Source: Nocardioides nitrophenolicus
GTDB lineage: Bacteria; Actinomycetota; Actinomycetes; Propionibacteriales; Nocardioidaceae
Assembly (NCBI RefSeq): GCF_016907515.1
Contig: NZ_JAFBBY010000001.1
Coordinates: forward strand, 4,650,001 to 4,714,000
Reading direction: 5' to 3'
DNA: 64,000 nucleotides
The notes under the pieces: generated by a model
The model's input: only the letters and a program-made list of their open reading frames with translations
What the model was told of the DNA's origin: nothing
Databases searched by the model: none
Program-made: the position numbers and the translations under genes
Part shown: piece after piece, positions 1-7,725 of the stretch
Numbering within the stretch: position 1 is the first letter of the stretch
How the letters are laid out: each line of letters opens with the position of its first letter

Positions 1-492
1 ACCGGCGACTACCCGACCGGCGCCTGGTCCGACGAGTCCCGCGACTACCACGTCGCCGTCCGGGTGCCGGCCAAGGCGATCGGCCAGGAGCAGCTCGCCG
101 CCCGGGTCCAGCTCGCGCTCGGCAGCGACGTGGTAGCGCAGGGCCTGGTCAAGGCGACCTGGTCCAACAACTCCGAGCTCACCACCCGCATCGACCAGCA
201 GGTCGCCCACTACACCGGACAGGCCGAGCTCGCGCAGGTGATCCAGGAGGGCCTGGCCGCGAAGGCGGCCGGCGACGAGGCGACCGCGACCACCAAGCTG
301 GGCCGCGCCGTCCAGCTCGCCGCCGAGACCGGCAACGACGAGGCCACCTCCAAGCTGCGCAAGGTCGTCGACGTCGACAACGAGGAGACCGGCACCGTCC
401 GGCTCAAGCGCACCGTGGAGAAGGCCGACGAGATGGCCCTCGACACCGCGTCCACCAAGACCACGCGGATCCGCAAGGAGCCCACCGCATGA
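1..492 (+). CDS. C-terminal part of a VWA-type protein (5' end outside window)
   Basis: The reading frame is open from the first base and ends at 492, so only the last 163 residues are seen. The visible part has no catalytic motif. It has a beta-rich start (TGDYPTGAW, DYHVAVRVP), then a helical stretch rich in Ala, Lys and Glu, and ends in a basic tail. The same tail, followed by an overlapping zinc-ribbon/FHA gene, is typical of actinobacterial von Willebrand factor A proteins, and the name rests on that context. The stop overlaps the next start as ATGA, so the two genes are probably coupled in translation. Confidence 0.55.
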   Translation, partial: TGDYPTGAWSDESRDYHVAVRVPAKAIGQEQLAARVQLALGSDVVAQGLVKATWSNNSELTTRIDQQVAHYTGQAELAQVIQEGLAAKAAGDEATATTKLGRAVQLAAETGNDEATSKLRKVVDVDNEETGTVRLKRTVEKADEMALDTASTKTTRIRKEPTA

Positions 493-1304
493 GCACCTGC
501 CCGTCCGGGCACGAGTCGGCCTCGGACGACTACTGCGACGTCTGCGGCCTGCCGATCCCGGCGGGCGGCGGTACGCCGGCCCCGGACGGGTCGGGTGCCC
601 CGGCCGCGCCCGCCGCTCCCGCCGCTCCGGCGGCTCCGGCGGCTCCGCCCGCGCCCGCCGCGCCCTCGACGGCCGAGTGCCCCAACTGCCAGGCGGCCAA
701 CCCGCCGAACGCGCTGTTCTGCGAGGCCTGCGGCTACGACTTCACCACCGGCTCGATGCCCCGTCCGGTCACGCCGTCGGTGCTCGACCTCGGCGCGGGC
801 GTCCCGTCCGCCCCGGCCGCTCCCGCCGGCGTCGACGACCCCGGCACCTCCGACGCGAAGCAGCCGGCCGCCGCGGGGACCTCGATCGCGCCGCCGCTCG
901 CCGAGGCCTGGGTGGCCGAGGTCTGGATCGACCCCGACTGGTACGCCGACCAGGAGTCGACCGACCCGCTCCCGTCCGCGGGGGTGCCGACCGTCGTACC
1001 CCTGCGCGCGACGTCGGTCCTGGTCGGCCGCACCTCCCGCAGTCGCGGCATCCACCCCGACATCGACCTCGCCGCCGACAACGGCATCAGCCGGCGCCAC
1101 TGCCAGCTGACCACCGACGGCACCCGCTGGTGGGTCGAGGACCTCGGCTCGTCCAACGGCACCTACCTCGGCTCGGCCGTCGGCCCGCTGCCCAAGGACC
1201 CGCTGCCGGCGGGGGAGAAGCGCGAGATCGCGCCCGACGCGCGGGTCTATCTCGGCGCGTGGACCCGGATCGTGATCCGGCGGGCCCAGCCCGGCGAGGT
1301 CTGA
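489..1304 (+). CDS. Double zinc-ribbon and FHA domain protein
   Basis: 271 residues. Two short zinc-ribbon-like knuckles are visible: CPSGH with CDVCG near residues 4-21, and CPNCQ with CEACG near residues 60-81. An Ala/Pro linker joins them. The C-terminal third is a forkhead-associated domain with VGRTSRSRG, the SRRH core and the SSNGTYLG motif, which bind phosphothreonine. FHA proteins of this kind act as adaptors for Ser/Thr kinase signalling, and a kinase gene lies at 5844-7559. The start overlaps the previous stop by 4 nt. The phosphoprotein partner is unknown. Confidence 0.85.
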   Translation: MSTCPSGHESASDDYCDVCGLPIPAGGGTPAPDGSGAPAAPAAPAAPAAPAAPPAPAAPSTAECPNCQAANPPNALFCEACGYDFTTGSMPRPVTPSVLDLGAGVPSAPAAPAGVDDPGTSDAKQPAAAGTSIAPPLAEAWVAEVWIDPDWYADQESTDPLPSAGVPTVVPLRATSVLVGRTSRSRGIHPDIDLAADNGISRRHCQLTTDGTRWWVEDLGSSNGTYLGSAVGPLPKDPLPAGEKREIAPDARVYLGAWTRIVIRRAQPGEV

Positions 1305-1314
1305 GCCTCCGGGT

Positions 1315-1380
1315 CCGGGCCGGGTCTGCTCGTCGTCCGGGACGGGTCTCCTCGTCGTCCGGGACGGGTCTCCTCGTCGT
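1315..1380. repeat. Three tandem 22-bp units
   Basis: Units occupy 1315-1336, 1337-1358 and 1359-1380. The last two are identical and the first differs at two positions. They sit between two convergent genes, and the last unit runs into the hairpin that follows. Confidence 0.8.
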
Positions 1381-1436
1381 ACCCGGCAGATGGGTCGCGG
1401 TTCCGGTCGAATCGCGACCCGCATGCCGGGTACGAC
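1376..1436. terminator. Long intergenic hairpin, possible bidirectional terminator
   Basis: The left arm 1376-1399 and right arm 1413-1436 are complementary at 21 of 24 positions, around a 13-nt loop. There is no T tract. Its place between the convergent FHA and methyltransferase genes suggests a transcription barrier for both strands. Confidence 0.6.
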
Positions 1437-1479
1437 GCACCGCTCGCCCCCTGGCGGGCTCACGGCGTGCGCGGAGGGG

Positions 1480-2049
1480 TCAGCGACGGGTGGCGATCAG
1501 CGCCGAGGCGTCGGGCGCGACCATCACCTCGACGGTCGTGAACCGCTCGTCGGTGAGCCACTCCTCGCGCAGGGTGTCGACCCGGCCGCCCGTGATCGGC
1601 GGCCACATCTCGCAGGGGAAGAAGTCGTCGAGCACCACGATGCCGCCCGGCTCGACCAGGTCGGCGATCTTGTCGACGCCGACCGCCGAGCGGTCGCCGG
1701 AGTCGAGGAACAGCAGCGAGAACGGGCCCTTGTCCATCAGCGTCGACCAGTCCGCCTCGAGGACGTCGACCAGCGGGTCGTCGTCGAAGATCTCGATCGC
1801 GGCCGCCGCCAGCTTGGGGTCGAGCTCCGCGGTGAGGATCCGCGCCTTGTCGTTGCGCACGCCTGAGCGCAGCCAGGCGGTGCCGACCCCGCACCCGGTC
1901 CCGAACTCGGCCATGGTGCCCTCGCGGGTCGCCGCCAGCGCGGCGAGCAGCCGACCGGTCTCGTTGCGGCAGAACGACACGTACCCGGCGCGCCGGGACA
2001 CGTCGAACGCGCGGTAGACCACGTCGGGCAGCTCGGGGGGCGCGCTCAT
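1480..2049 (-). CDS. Class I SAM-dependent O-methyltransferase-like protein
   Basis: 189 residues. Motif I, the SAM-binding loop, is EFGTGCGVGTAW near residues 48-59. An acidic residue after it (AELDP near 74-78) would hold the ribose. The segment SLLFLDSGD and then LVEPGGIVVLDDF match the strand and post-motif regions of small O-methyltransferases of the CmoM/catechol type. The substrate cannot be told. It is a single gene transcribed towards the FHA gene, with no obvious operon partner. Confidence 0.75.
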   Translation of the reverse strand: MSAPPELPDVVYRAFDVSRRAGYVSFCRNETGRLLAALAATREGTMAEFGTGCGVGTAWLRSGVRNDKARILTAELDPKLAAAAIEIFDDDPLVDVLEADWSTLMDKGPFSLLFLDSGDRSAVGVDKIADLVEPGGIVVLDDFFPCEMWPPITGGRVDTLREEWLTDERFTTVEVMVAPDASALIATRR

Positions 2050-2121
2050 GTCTTGAGTCTCACCCGGCGGTCAAGGACCGGGACGCAGGTCTCGGATCGT
2101 GGGCGTGGCGGGGTGGGCGGG

Positions 2122-2157
2122 GTGCAGGAATCGCCGGTTGACCGGTTATTCCTGCAC
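2122..2157. repeat. Dispersed palindromic element, copy 1
   Basis: An imperfect palindrome of 36 nt with outer arms GTGCAGGAAT and ATTCCTGCAC and an inner CCGGT/ACCGG pair. It matches the perfect 34-bp palindrome at 61061-61094 at all but three positions. It lies in the gap between the methyltransferase and the leucine leader. Confidence 0.8.
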
Positions 2158-2223
2158 CCGAGCGTTCGCATGCTGGACGAACCGCGGACACACCCACCCG
2201 CCCTGCCGTACAGTCGTCCCATC

Positions 2224-2268
2224 ATGCGGAGCGCCCTTCTCGTAATCGTGCGCCGCGGCGAGGCCTGA
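2224..2268 (+). CDS. Branched-chain amino acid leader peptide upstream of leuB
   Basis: A 14-residue frame encoding MRSALLVIVRRGEA, with five consecutive Leu, Leu, Val, Ile and Val codons. A -10-like TACAGT at 2209-2214, with CGGACA 18 nt upstream, would start transcription within a few bases of the ATG, giving a leaderless leader peptide. Its stop lies in the loop of the first of two exclusive hairpins. This is the layout of ribosome-mediated attenuation. The gene controlled is inferred to be leuB, about 440 nt downstream, together with the small gene between. Confidence 0.6.
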   Translation: MRSALLVIVRRGEA

Positions 2269-2299
2269 GAGAGGCCACCTCGCCGCGGTGAACGCGGCG
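2253..2299 (+). promoter_or_regulatory. Alternative hairpins after the leucine leader
   Basis: Segment 2253-2263 pairs perfectly over 11 bp with 2278-2288. Part of that right arm, 2281-2287, can instead pair perfectly with 2293-2299 across a 5-nt loop. The two structures exclude each other, and the first arm lies inside the leader coding region, so a ribosome at the leader's end would favour the second. No T tract follows, so the output could be Rho-dependent or translational. Confidence 0.5.
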
Positions 2300-2531
2300 T
2301 TCCCCGATACCGCGTCGGGCTTCTCGATCAGCTGAAGTCCCGGCACGTCTCCGCAGTACACCGCGGCGGGCCCACCGATCGGCATATCGCGCGATCCGCA
2401 TCCCCGTCGCAGTCGAGCTCCCGTGAGATCCACGAGCTGACGCCCACCCGTCGCGGTGGGAGCGGCCAGGACTGACCAGCACCCGTCAGCACCGCCCTCC
2501 CTCGTTCCCGACGTTCCGAAGGACGCCAGCC

Positions 2532-2696
2532 ATGTTCAGCACCACCACCTCCCGCTCGACCCACTACCGCGACGCCCGGGAGTGGGGTCCGGCCAAGCAC
2601 GACCCGGAGCACCCCTTCCACCTCGCCCAGCTCGACACGCCCGCCGCGGGGACTGACCTGCGAGACGGTGACGCCGCGCTCCCCGACGACAACTAG
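2532..2696 (+). CDS. Small protein of 54 residues between the leader and leuB
   Basis: An ATG frame with AAGGAC a usual distance upstream and a stop 11 nt before the leuB start. The product is hydrophilic, begins [19 protein letters not shown] and has no membrane segment. I do not recognise it. Its position inside the regulated leuB transcript suggests it is co-expressed. It could also be a non-coding part of the 5' region; a conserved frame in relatives would decide. Confidence 0.4.
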   Translation: MFSTTTSRSTHYRDAREWGPAKHDPEHPFHLAQLDTPAAGTDLRDGDAALPDDN

Positions 2697-2707
2697 GTTT
2701 TCCTCCC

Positions 2708-3805
2708 ATGACCGACTCCTCCGCTGCAGCCCCCGTCACCACCGGCCAGGTCGCTCTCGGCGTCATCCCCGGTGACGGGATCGGCCCCGAGGTGACCGCC
2801 GAGGCGCTCAAGGTCCTCGAGGTCGCGGCGCCGGCCGACCTGAAGTTCGCGCAGACCTCCTACGACCTCGGCGCGGAGCGCTACCTGCGCACCGGCGAGG
2901 TGCTGCCCGACAGCGTGCTGGAGGAGATCCGCGGCCAGGACGCCCTGCTGCTCGGCGCCGTCGGCGGCAAGCCCAACGACCCGAACCTGCCCCCGGGCAT
3001 CCTGGAGCGGGGCCTGCTGCTCAAGCTGCGCTTCGAGCTCGACCACTACGTCAACCTGCGCCCCTCGCGCATCTACCCGGGCTCGGTGTCGCCGCTGTCC
3101 GAGGCGGTGCTGAGCAAGGGCGAGGTCGACTTCGTCGTGGTCCGCGAGGGCACCGAGGGTCCCTACACCGGCAACGGCGGCGCGCTGCGGGTCGGCACCC
3201 CGGCCGAGGTCGCCACCGAGGTGTCGGTCAACACGGCGTACGGCGTCGAGCGGGTGATCCGCGACGCCTTCGAGCGCGCCCGCAAGCGCCCCCGCAAGAA
3301 GCTCACCCTGGTCCACAAGACCAACGTGCTGGTGCACGCCGGCCAGGTGTGGTGGCGGCTGTTCCAGCAGGTCGCCGAGGAGTACCCGGACGTCACCACC
3401 GACTACAGCCACATCGACGCGGTGATGATCTACCTGACCACCGACCCGCAGCGCTTCGACGTGATCGTCACCGACAACCTGTTCGGCGACATCGTCACCG
3501 ACCTCGCCGCCGCGATCAGCGGTGGCATCGGCCTGGCGGCGTCGGGCAACGTGAACCCCGACCGCACCGCGCCGTCGATGTTCGAGCCGGTCCACGGCTC
3601 GGCGCCCGACATCGCCGGTCAGCTCATCGCCGACCCGACCGCCGCGATCCTCTCCGGCGCGCTCCTGCTCGACCACCTCGGCCACCCGGAGGCCGCGGCG
3701 AAGATCGAGGCGGCGGTGCTCGCCGACCTCGAGGCGCGTGCGCCGGGCTCGCAGCGTCGTACGCCCGAGGTGGGCGACGCCATCGCGGCCCGAGTAGCCG
3801 GCTAG
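2708..3805 (+). CDS. leuB: 3-isopropylmalate dehydrogenase
   Basis: 365 residues, a usual length. It oxidises and decarboxylates 3-isopropylmalate to 2-oxoisocaproate with NAD, the third step of leucine synthesis. The N-terminal [12 protein letters not shown] is the family nucleotide/substrate region. RPSRIYPG carries substrate-binding arginine. The metal site and signature are in [18 protein letters not shown] near residues 257-274. The ATG is preceded by TTTTCCTCCC with a weak ribosome site. ilvE follows 76 nt later on the same strand, and leuCD lie at 55.6 kb. Confidence 0.95.
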   Translation: MTDSSAAAPVTTGQVALGVIPGDGIGPEVTAEALKVLEVAAPADLKFAQTSYDLGAERYLRTGEVLPDSVLEEIRGQDALLLGAVGGKPNDPNLPPGILERGLLLKLRFELDHYVNLRPSRIYPGSVSPLSEAVLSKGEVDFVVVREGTEGPYTGNGGALRVGTPAEVATEVSVNTAYGVERVIRDAFERARKRPRKKLTLVHKTNVLVHAGQVWWRLFQQVAEEYPDVTTDYSHIDAVMIYLTTDPQRFDVIVTDNLFGDIVTDLAAAISGGIGLAASGNVNPDRTAPSMFEPVHGSAPDIAGQLIADPTAAILSGALLLDHLGHPEAAAKIEAAVLADLEARAPGSQRRTPEVGDAIAARVAG

Positions 3806-3881
3806 TCCGCGCGCTGGGCACCTCGCCCGGCAGCGCGGGCAGACGGCCCACTCCCGACCCGCGTTAACGAGGACTAACCTG

Positions 3882-4967
3882 ATGACCATGCAGATCACCA
3901 CCACCCTCTCTGCGACCCCGACCGACGACGCCCGGCTGGCCGAGATCCTGGCCAACCCGGGCTTCGGGGTGCACTTCTCCGACCACATGTTCACCGTCGA
4001 GTGGACGCCGGAGCGGGGTTGGTACGACGCCCGGATCACGCCGTACGGCCCGATCACCCTCGACCCCGCGGCCGCGGTCCTGCACTACGCGCAGGAGACC
4101 TTCGAGGGGATGAAGGCCTACCGCCACGACGACGACTCGCTGTGGCTGTTCCGCCCCGAGGCCAACGCCGAGCGGATGAAGCGCTCCAGCCACCGGCTGG
4201 CGCTGCCGGTGCTCGAGGTGCCCGACTTCCTCCAGGCCGTCGAGGAGCTGGTGAAGGTCGACGAGCGCTTCGTCCCCGGCAACCCCGACGGCGGCGAGAA
4301 GAGCCTCTACCTGCGCCCGTTCATGTTCGCCTCGGAGAAGTTCCTCGGGGTGCGGCCCTCGCAGCACGTCACCTTCATGGTGATCGCGAGCCCGGCCGGC
4401 GCCTACTTCAAGGGCGGCATCAAGCCGGTCACGCTGTGGCTCACCGAGGAGTACACCCGCGCCGGCCGCGGCGGCATGGGCGCGGCCAAGACCGGCGGCA
4501 ACTACGCCTCCTCCCTGGTCGCCCAGCAGGAGGCGTACGCCCAGGGCTGCGACCAGGTGGTCTTCCTCGACGCCCAGGAGGGCACGTACGTCGAGGAGCT
4601 CGGCGGGATGAACATGTACTTCGTCTTCGACGACGGCTCGATCGTGACCCCCGAGACCGGCACCATCCTCGAGGGGATCACCCGCTCCTCGATCATCGAG
4701 CTCGCCGGCAAGATGGGCCACCAGGTCACCGAGCGGAAGTTCGGCATCGACGAGTGGCGCGGCGGGGTCGCCAGCGGCCGGATCACCGAGATCTTCGCCT
4801 GCGGCACCGCCGCCGTCGTGACGCCGGTCGGCTCGCTGAAGTACGCCGGCGGCGAGATCCCGGCGCCCGCCAGCCAGGACCTCACCATGCGGATCCGCGA
4901 GGCGCTGGTCGGCGTCCAGCTGGGCCGCGCCGAGGACACCTTCGGCTGGATGCGCCGCATCGACTGA
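3882..4967 (+). CDS. ilvE: Branched-chain amino acid aminotransferase
   Basis: 361 residues of the class IV PLP aminotransferase fold. It makes Leu, Ile and Val from their 2-oxo acids with glutamate as donor. The PLP lysine is K203 in AAKTGGNYAS, followed by the DAQEGTYVEELGGMN and TPETGTILEGITR segments that bind PLP phosphate and substrate. A second ATG lies two codons downstream; AGGAC precedes the first. It probably shares transcripts with leuB, which supplies its substrate. Confidence 0.95.
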   Translation: MTMQITTTLSATPTDDARLAEILANPGFGVHFSDHMFTVEWTPERGWYDARITPYGPITLDPAAAVLHYAQETFEGMKAYRHDDDSLWLFRPEANAERMKRSSHRLALPVLEVPDFLQAVEELVKVDERFVPGNPDGGEKSLYLRPFMFASEKFLGVRPSQHVTFMVIASPAGAYFKGGIKPVTLWLTEEYTRAGRGGMGAAKTGGNYASSLVAQQEAYAQGCDQVVFLDAQEGTYVEELGGMNMYFVFDDGSIVTPETGTILEGITRSSIIELAGKMGHQVTERKFGIDEWRGGVASGRITEIFACGTAAVVTPVGSLKYAGGEIPAPASQDLTMRIREALVGVQLGRAEDTFGWMRRID

Positions 4968-5003
4968 CCGAGTCGTGTGGGTGAGCAGGCGATACTGGCT
5001 GCC

Positions 5004-5408
5004 ATGGCGCACCCGATCATGTTCCGCGACGACGACCCGGGGCTGGCCGAGCTGCGGGCGATCTGCCTGGCCCTCCCCGGCGCCGAGGAGCGCGTCAGCC
5101 ACGGCCGGCCGACCTTCCGGGCCGGCAAGATCTTCGCCGCGTTCGGCGGCTCCGAGAAGATTCGGCCCGGCGAGCACCGGAGGGTGCCGAGCGCGTTCAT
5201 CTTCACCCCCGACGCCGTCGACCTGCCCGCCATCGACGAGGACCCGCGCTTCTTCGTGCCCGCCTACTACGGTCCCTACGGCGGCCGCGCGATCGACCTC
5301 GCCGACCCCGCGGTGGACTGGACCGAGATCGCCGAGCTGGCCGACGCGTCGTACCGCCGGGTCGCGCCGAAGCGGCTGCTCGCGGAGCTGGACGCGCGAT
5401 CTGAGTAG
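5004..5408 (+). CDS. YjbR/MmcQ-like DNA-binding fold protein
   Basis: 134 residues. The patterns LPGAEERVSHGRPTFR and GKIFAAFGG are those of the YjbR/MmcQ family, small proteins with a cyclic or DNA-binding-like fold and no settled role. I chose ATG 5004 because a GATACT -10-like box at 4990-4995 lies just upstream, suggesting a leaderless message. An in-frame ATG-type start at 4977 would add nine residues. It stands alone between ilvE and a membrane gene. Confidence 0.7.
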   Translation: MAHPIMFRDDDPGLAELRAICLALPGAEERVSHGRPTFRAGKIFAAFGGSEKIRPGEHRRVPSAFIFTPDAVDLPAIDEDPRFFVPAYYGPYGGRAIDLADPAVDWTEIAELADASYRRVAPKRLLAELDARSE

Positions 5409-5451
5409 CCGCACTCTGCCGGACCGGCGCGAGCGCGGCGACGATCCGGAC

Positions 5452-5811
5452 ATGACCCCCCAGCGACTGATCGTCCTCGTCCGTGTCCTCGCCGTCCTCG
5501 TCCTCGCCTCCTTCCCCGTCGTGGTCGCGCTGCCCCGCAGCGGTGACCGGGTGACCGTCGCCGCCACGGCCGTGGTCGCCATGCTCCTGGCGGGGAGCCT
5601 CGGTCTCGCGGTCCGGGGCGGCGCCGCCCGGGTGCCCGCCGCCGTGGTGACCGCCGCCGGCGGACTGGCGGTCGCGGGTGCGGAGGCCTACCTGCTCAAC
5701 CTGCCCTCCGACGGCGCCGACATCCCGCTCGCCGGGGTGGGCATCCTCTTCCTCGGCCTGCTCGCGCTCCTGGTGGGCGTGCTCACCGTCGCCCGGCCGC
5801 GCGTCCGGTGA
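5452..5811 (+). CDS. Small four-helix membrane protein
   Basis: 119 residues with four hydrophobic segments near residues 7-27, 34-53, 61-82 and 92-113, and almost no polar loop. It has no motif I recognise. The codon pattern matches its neighbours, and it begins 43 nt after the YjbR-like gene and ends 32 nt before the kinase gene. A membrane location is a direct reading of hydrophobicity; function is unknown. Confidence 0.6.
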   Translation: MTPQRLIVLVRVLAVLVLASFPVVVALPRSGDRVTVAATAVVAMLLAGSLGLAVRGGAARVPAAVVTAAGGLAVAGAEAYLLNLPSDGADIPLAGVGILFLGLLALLVGVLTVARPRVR

Positions 5812-5843
5812 GGCGCGGGCGTCCCCGCGGGTAGCCTCGGGGT

Positions 5844-7559
5844 GTGACCCTCCGCCCCGAGAGCAGCGCGCCCACCCACGTGGGCCACTACGCGCTGCTC
5901 ACCAAGCTGGGGGAGGGTGGGATGGGCATCGTCCACCTCGCCCAGGGCCCCGACGGGCAGCGGGTCGCGCTCAAGGTGCTGCGCCCGCAGGTCGTCGGCG
6001 ACCAGGAGGCGCGCAACCGGCTGGCCCGCGAGGTCGGCTCGCTGACCCGGGTGCGCAGTCCGTGGGTCGCGGAGATGCTCGACGCCGACCCGTGGGCCGA
6101 GGTGCCGTACGTCGTCACCCGCTACGTCCCGGGCTTCTCGCTCCACGAGCACGTCGCCACCGAGGGCCCGATCTCCGGGCGCGACCTGCTCTGGCTGGCC
6201 GGCTGCCTCGCCGAGGGCCTGGCCGCGGTCCATGCGGCCGGCGTGCTGCACCGCGACGTCAAGCCGGGCAACGTGCTGATGGAGGGCCGCACCCCGATCC
6301 TCATCGACTTCGGGCTGGCCCGGGTCGCCGACGACGTGCGGCTCACCCAGACCGGCTGGCTGCTCGGCACGCCCGGCTACCTCGCCCCCGAGATCCTGTA
6401 CGGCGACGAGGCGACGCCCGCGGCCGACGTCCACGCCTGGGCGGCGACGGTCGCCTACGCCGCGAGCGGGCGGGCGCCGTACGGACGCGGGCCGGCGATG
6501 GCCGTCATGGACCGCACCCGGCGCGGGCAGCACGACCTCGCCGGGATCGAGAGCCCGCTGGCCGAGGTGCTCGCCGCCGCGCTCGACCCGGATCCGCTCG
6601 AGCGACCCCTGCTCGAGGAGCTGTTGGCGTGGCTGCGCCCGCAGAGCACCCGCCCCGAGCTGCCGGCGGTACCCCCGCCGGGAGCGCTCTTCACCGGGGC
6701 CGGCCCGGTGGCCGACGACTTCACGCTGCCGCTGGCGCTCGCCGCTCAGGCCGGCGCCCCGGTCGCGCCCGGCCCGGTGACGCCGCCGACGGTGCCCGAG
6801 CCCGCCGCGCCCGGCACCCAGATGCTGCCGACCGCCGTCGAGGCGCCGGTGCCGCCGCCTCCGCCCGCGCCGCCCACCACGGCCGGACCCACCTCGCCCG
6901 CCCTGCCGCCGGCCCCGCCGCCGGCCGCGATGGCGCGGATGGAGCAGCAGTTCGACCAGGCCTGGGATCTCGAGCAGGCGTTCGTCGTGCAGCCGAAGCC
7001 GCCGCTGGGCGAGCGGCTGCGGCGCTGGACCGCGGTCGGTCTCGGCGCGGCCGGGCTGGGCGCCGGCTTCGCCGCGGCGCCGTGGGTCGCCGCGGTCGTG
7101 GTCGTGCTGACGGTCTGGCTGCTGCGCGCGGGCTCGCTGGCCGCGTCGGCGGTGGCGAGCCGGCGTACGGTCCGTGGCGTGAAGTGGTACGACGGCCTGC
7201 GCTGGGTCACCACCAGCCCGTGGCACCTGGTGCGGGCCGTGACCGGAACCGTCGTGCTCGTGTCGTGGAGCGCCGGCCTCGGCGTGGCGGCCGGGCTGCT
7301 CGGCTACGCGCTGGCGCTCGACGTCCCCACCACCCTGCTCGCCGGCGGCACCGTGCTCGGCATCGCGCTGTGGTCGGGGCCGGGCAGCAGCCGGTTCCGC
7401 TCGCCGGTGTCGCGGGTGCTCGACCCGCTGTCGCGCCGGCCGGTCCCGTGGCTGCTCACCTGCGCCCTGCTGCTGGCGCTCGCCGCCGGGCTCGGCGTGC
7501 TCGTCGTCGGCAACGGCGTGTCCTGGTTCCCGTGGACCGACGGCCCCTTCGGGCTGTGA
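5844..7559 (+). CDS. Membrane Ser/Thr protein kinase (PknB type)
   Basis: 571 residues. Kinase motifs in order: glycine loop GEGGMG 23-28, lysine K44, catalytic HRDVKPGN 136-143 with D138, DFG 155-157, and GTPGYLAPE. A Pro/Ala-rich linker spans about 270-360. The C-terminal part has about four membrane helices (roughly 395-425, 465-500 and 535-557) with no sensor domain after them, unlike PASTA kinases. TAGCCT at 5831-5836 is a -10-like box just before the GTG, so the message may be leaderless. It may phosphorylate the FHA protein at 489-1304; that is inference. Confidence 0.88.
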   Translation: MTLRPESSAPTHVGHYALLTKLGEGGMGIVHLAQGPDGQRVALKVLRPQVVGDQEARNRLAREVGSLTRVRSPWVAEMLDADPWAEVPYVVTRYVPGFSLHEHVATEGPISGRDLLWLAGCLAEGLAAVHAAGVLHRDVKPGNVLMEGRTPILIDFGLARVADDVRLTQTGWLLGTPGYLAPEILYGDEATPAADVHAWAATVAYAASGRAPYGRGPAMAVMDRTRRGQHDLAGIESPLAEVLAAALDPDPLERPLLEELLAWLRPQSTRPELPAVPPPGALFTGAGPVADDFTLPLALAAQAGAPVAPGPVTPPTVPEPAAPGTQMLPTAVEAPVPPPPPAPPTTAGPTSPALPPAPPPAAMARMEQQFDQAWDLEQAFVVQPKPPLGERLRRWTAVGLGAAGLGAGFAAAPWVAAVVVVLTVWLLRAGSLAASAVASRRTVRGVKWYDGLRWVTTSPWHLVRAVTGTVVLVSWSAGLGVAAGLLGYALALDVPTTLLAGGTVLGIALWSGPGSSRFRSPVSRVLDPLSRRPVPWLLTCALLLALAAGLGVLVVGNGVSWFPWTDGPFGL

Positions 7560-7609
7560 GCCCGTGGACTCCGGGCGGGATGCTCGGCCGTTCGTGGCAC
7601 ACTGACCTC

Positions 7610-7639
7610 GTGAGCACCTTCACCACGATCATTAGTTAG
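7610..7639 (+). CDS. Ile/Thr leader peptide of cimA
   Basis: A nine-residue frame MSTFTTIIS with a GTG start and paired Thr and Ile codons near its end. CACACT at 7598-7603 is a plausible -10 box, placing the transcript start at or next to the GTG. A terminator follows directly and then cimA, whose product starts isoleucine synthesis. The arrangement fits translation-dependent attenuation by charged tRNA-Ile. Confidence 0.7.
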   Translation: MSTFTTIIS

Positions 7640-7695
7640 CGCGTCCGACGCCCGTCGGACGCGCCAGCCTCTCGTTGTCGGGAGGCTTTTGTTTT
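7640..7695 (+). terminator. cimA attenuator: anti-terminator region and intrinsic terminator
   Basis: The first hairpin pairs 7640-7649 with 7654-7663. The second pairs 7666-7674 with 7679-7687 (nine pairs, one G-U, TTGT loop) and is followed by a T-rich tract at 7687-7695. The second is a clear intrinsic terminator inside the 5' region, 30 nt before the cimA start. The leader stop codon abuts the first stem, so ribosome position can affect it. Confidence 0.8.
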
Positions 7696-7725
7696 GCCCA
7701 GGTGACACCCAGCGAGAGATCCCCG

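Noticed and set aside
210..1463. Very long antisense frames over core genes (also at 2693-4057, 7636-9354, 51185-53302 and 55442-57667)
   Set aside because: They are the mirror of high third-position GC in the real genes. Their products are Arg/Gly/Asp-rich and have no motif.
7610..7695. T-box riboswitch before cimA
   Set aside because: The region is too short, has no T-box sequence, and instead contains a short Ile-rich reading frame.
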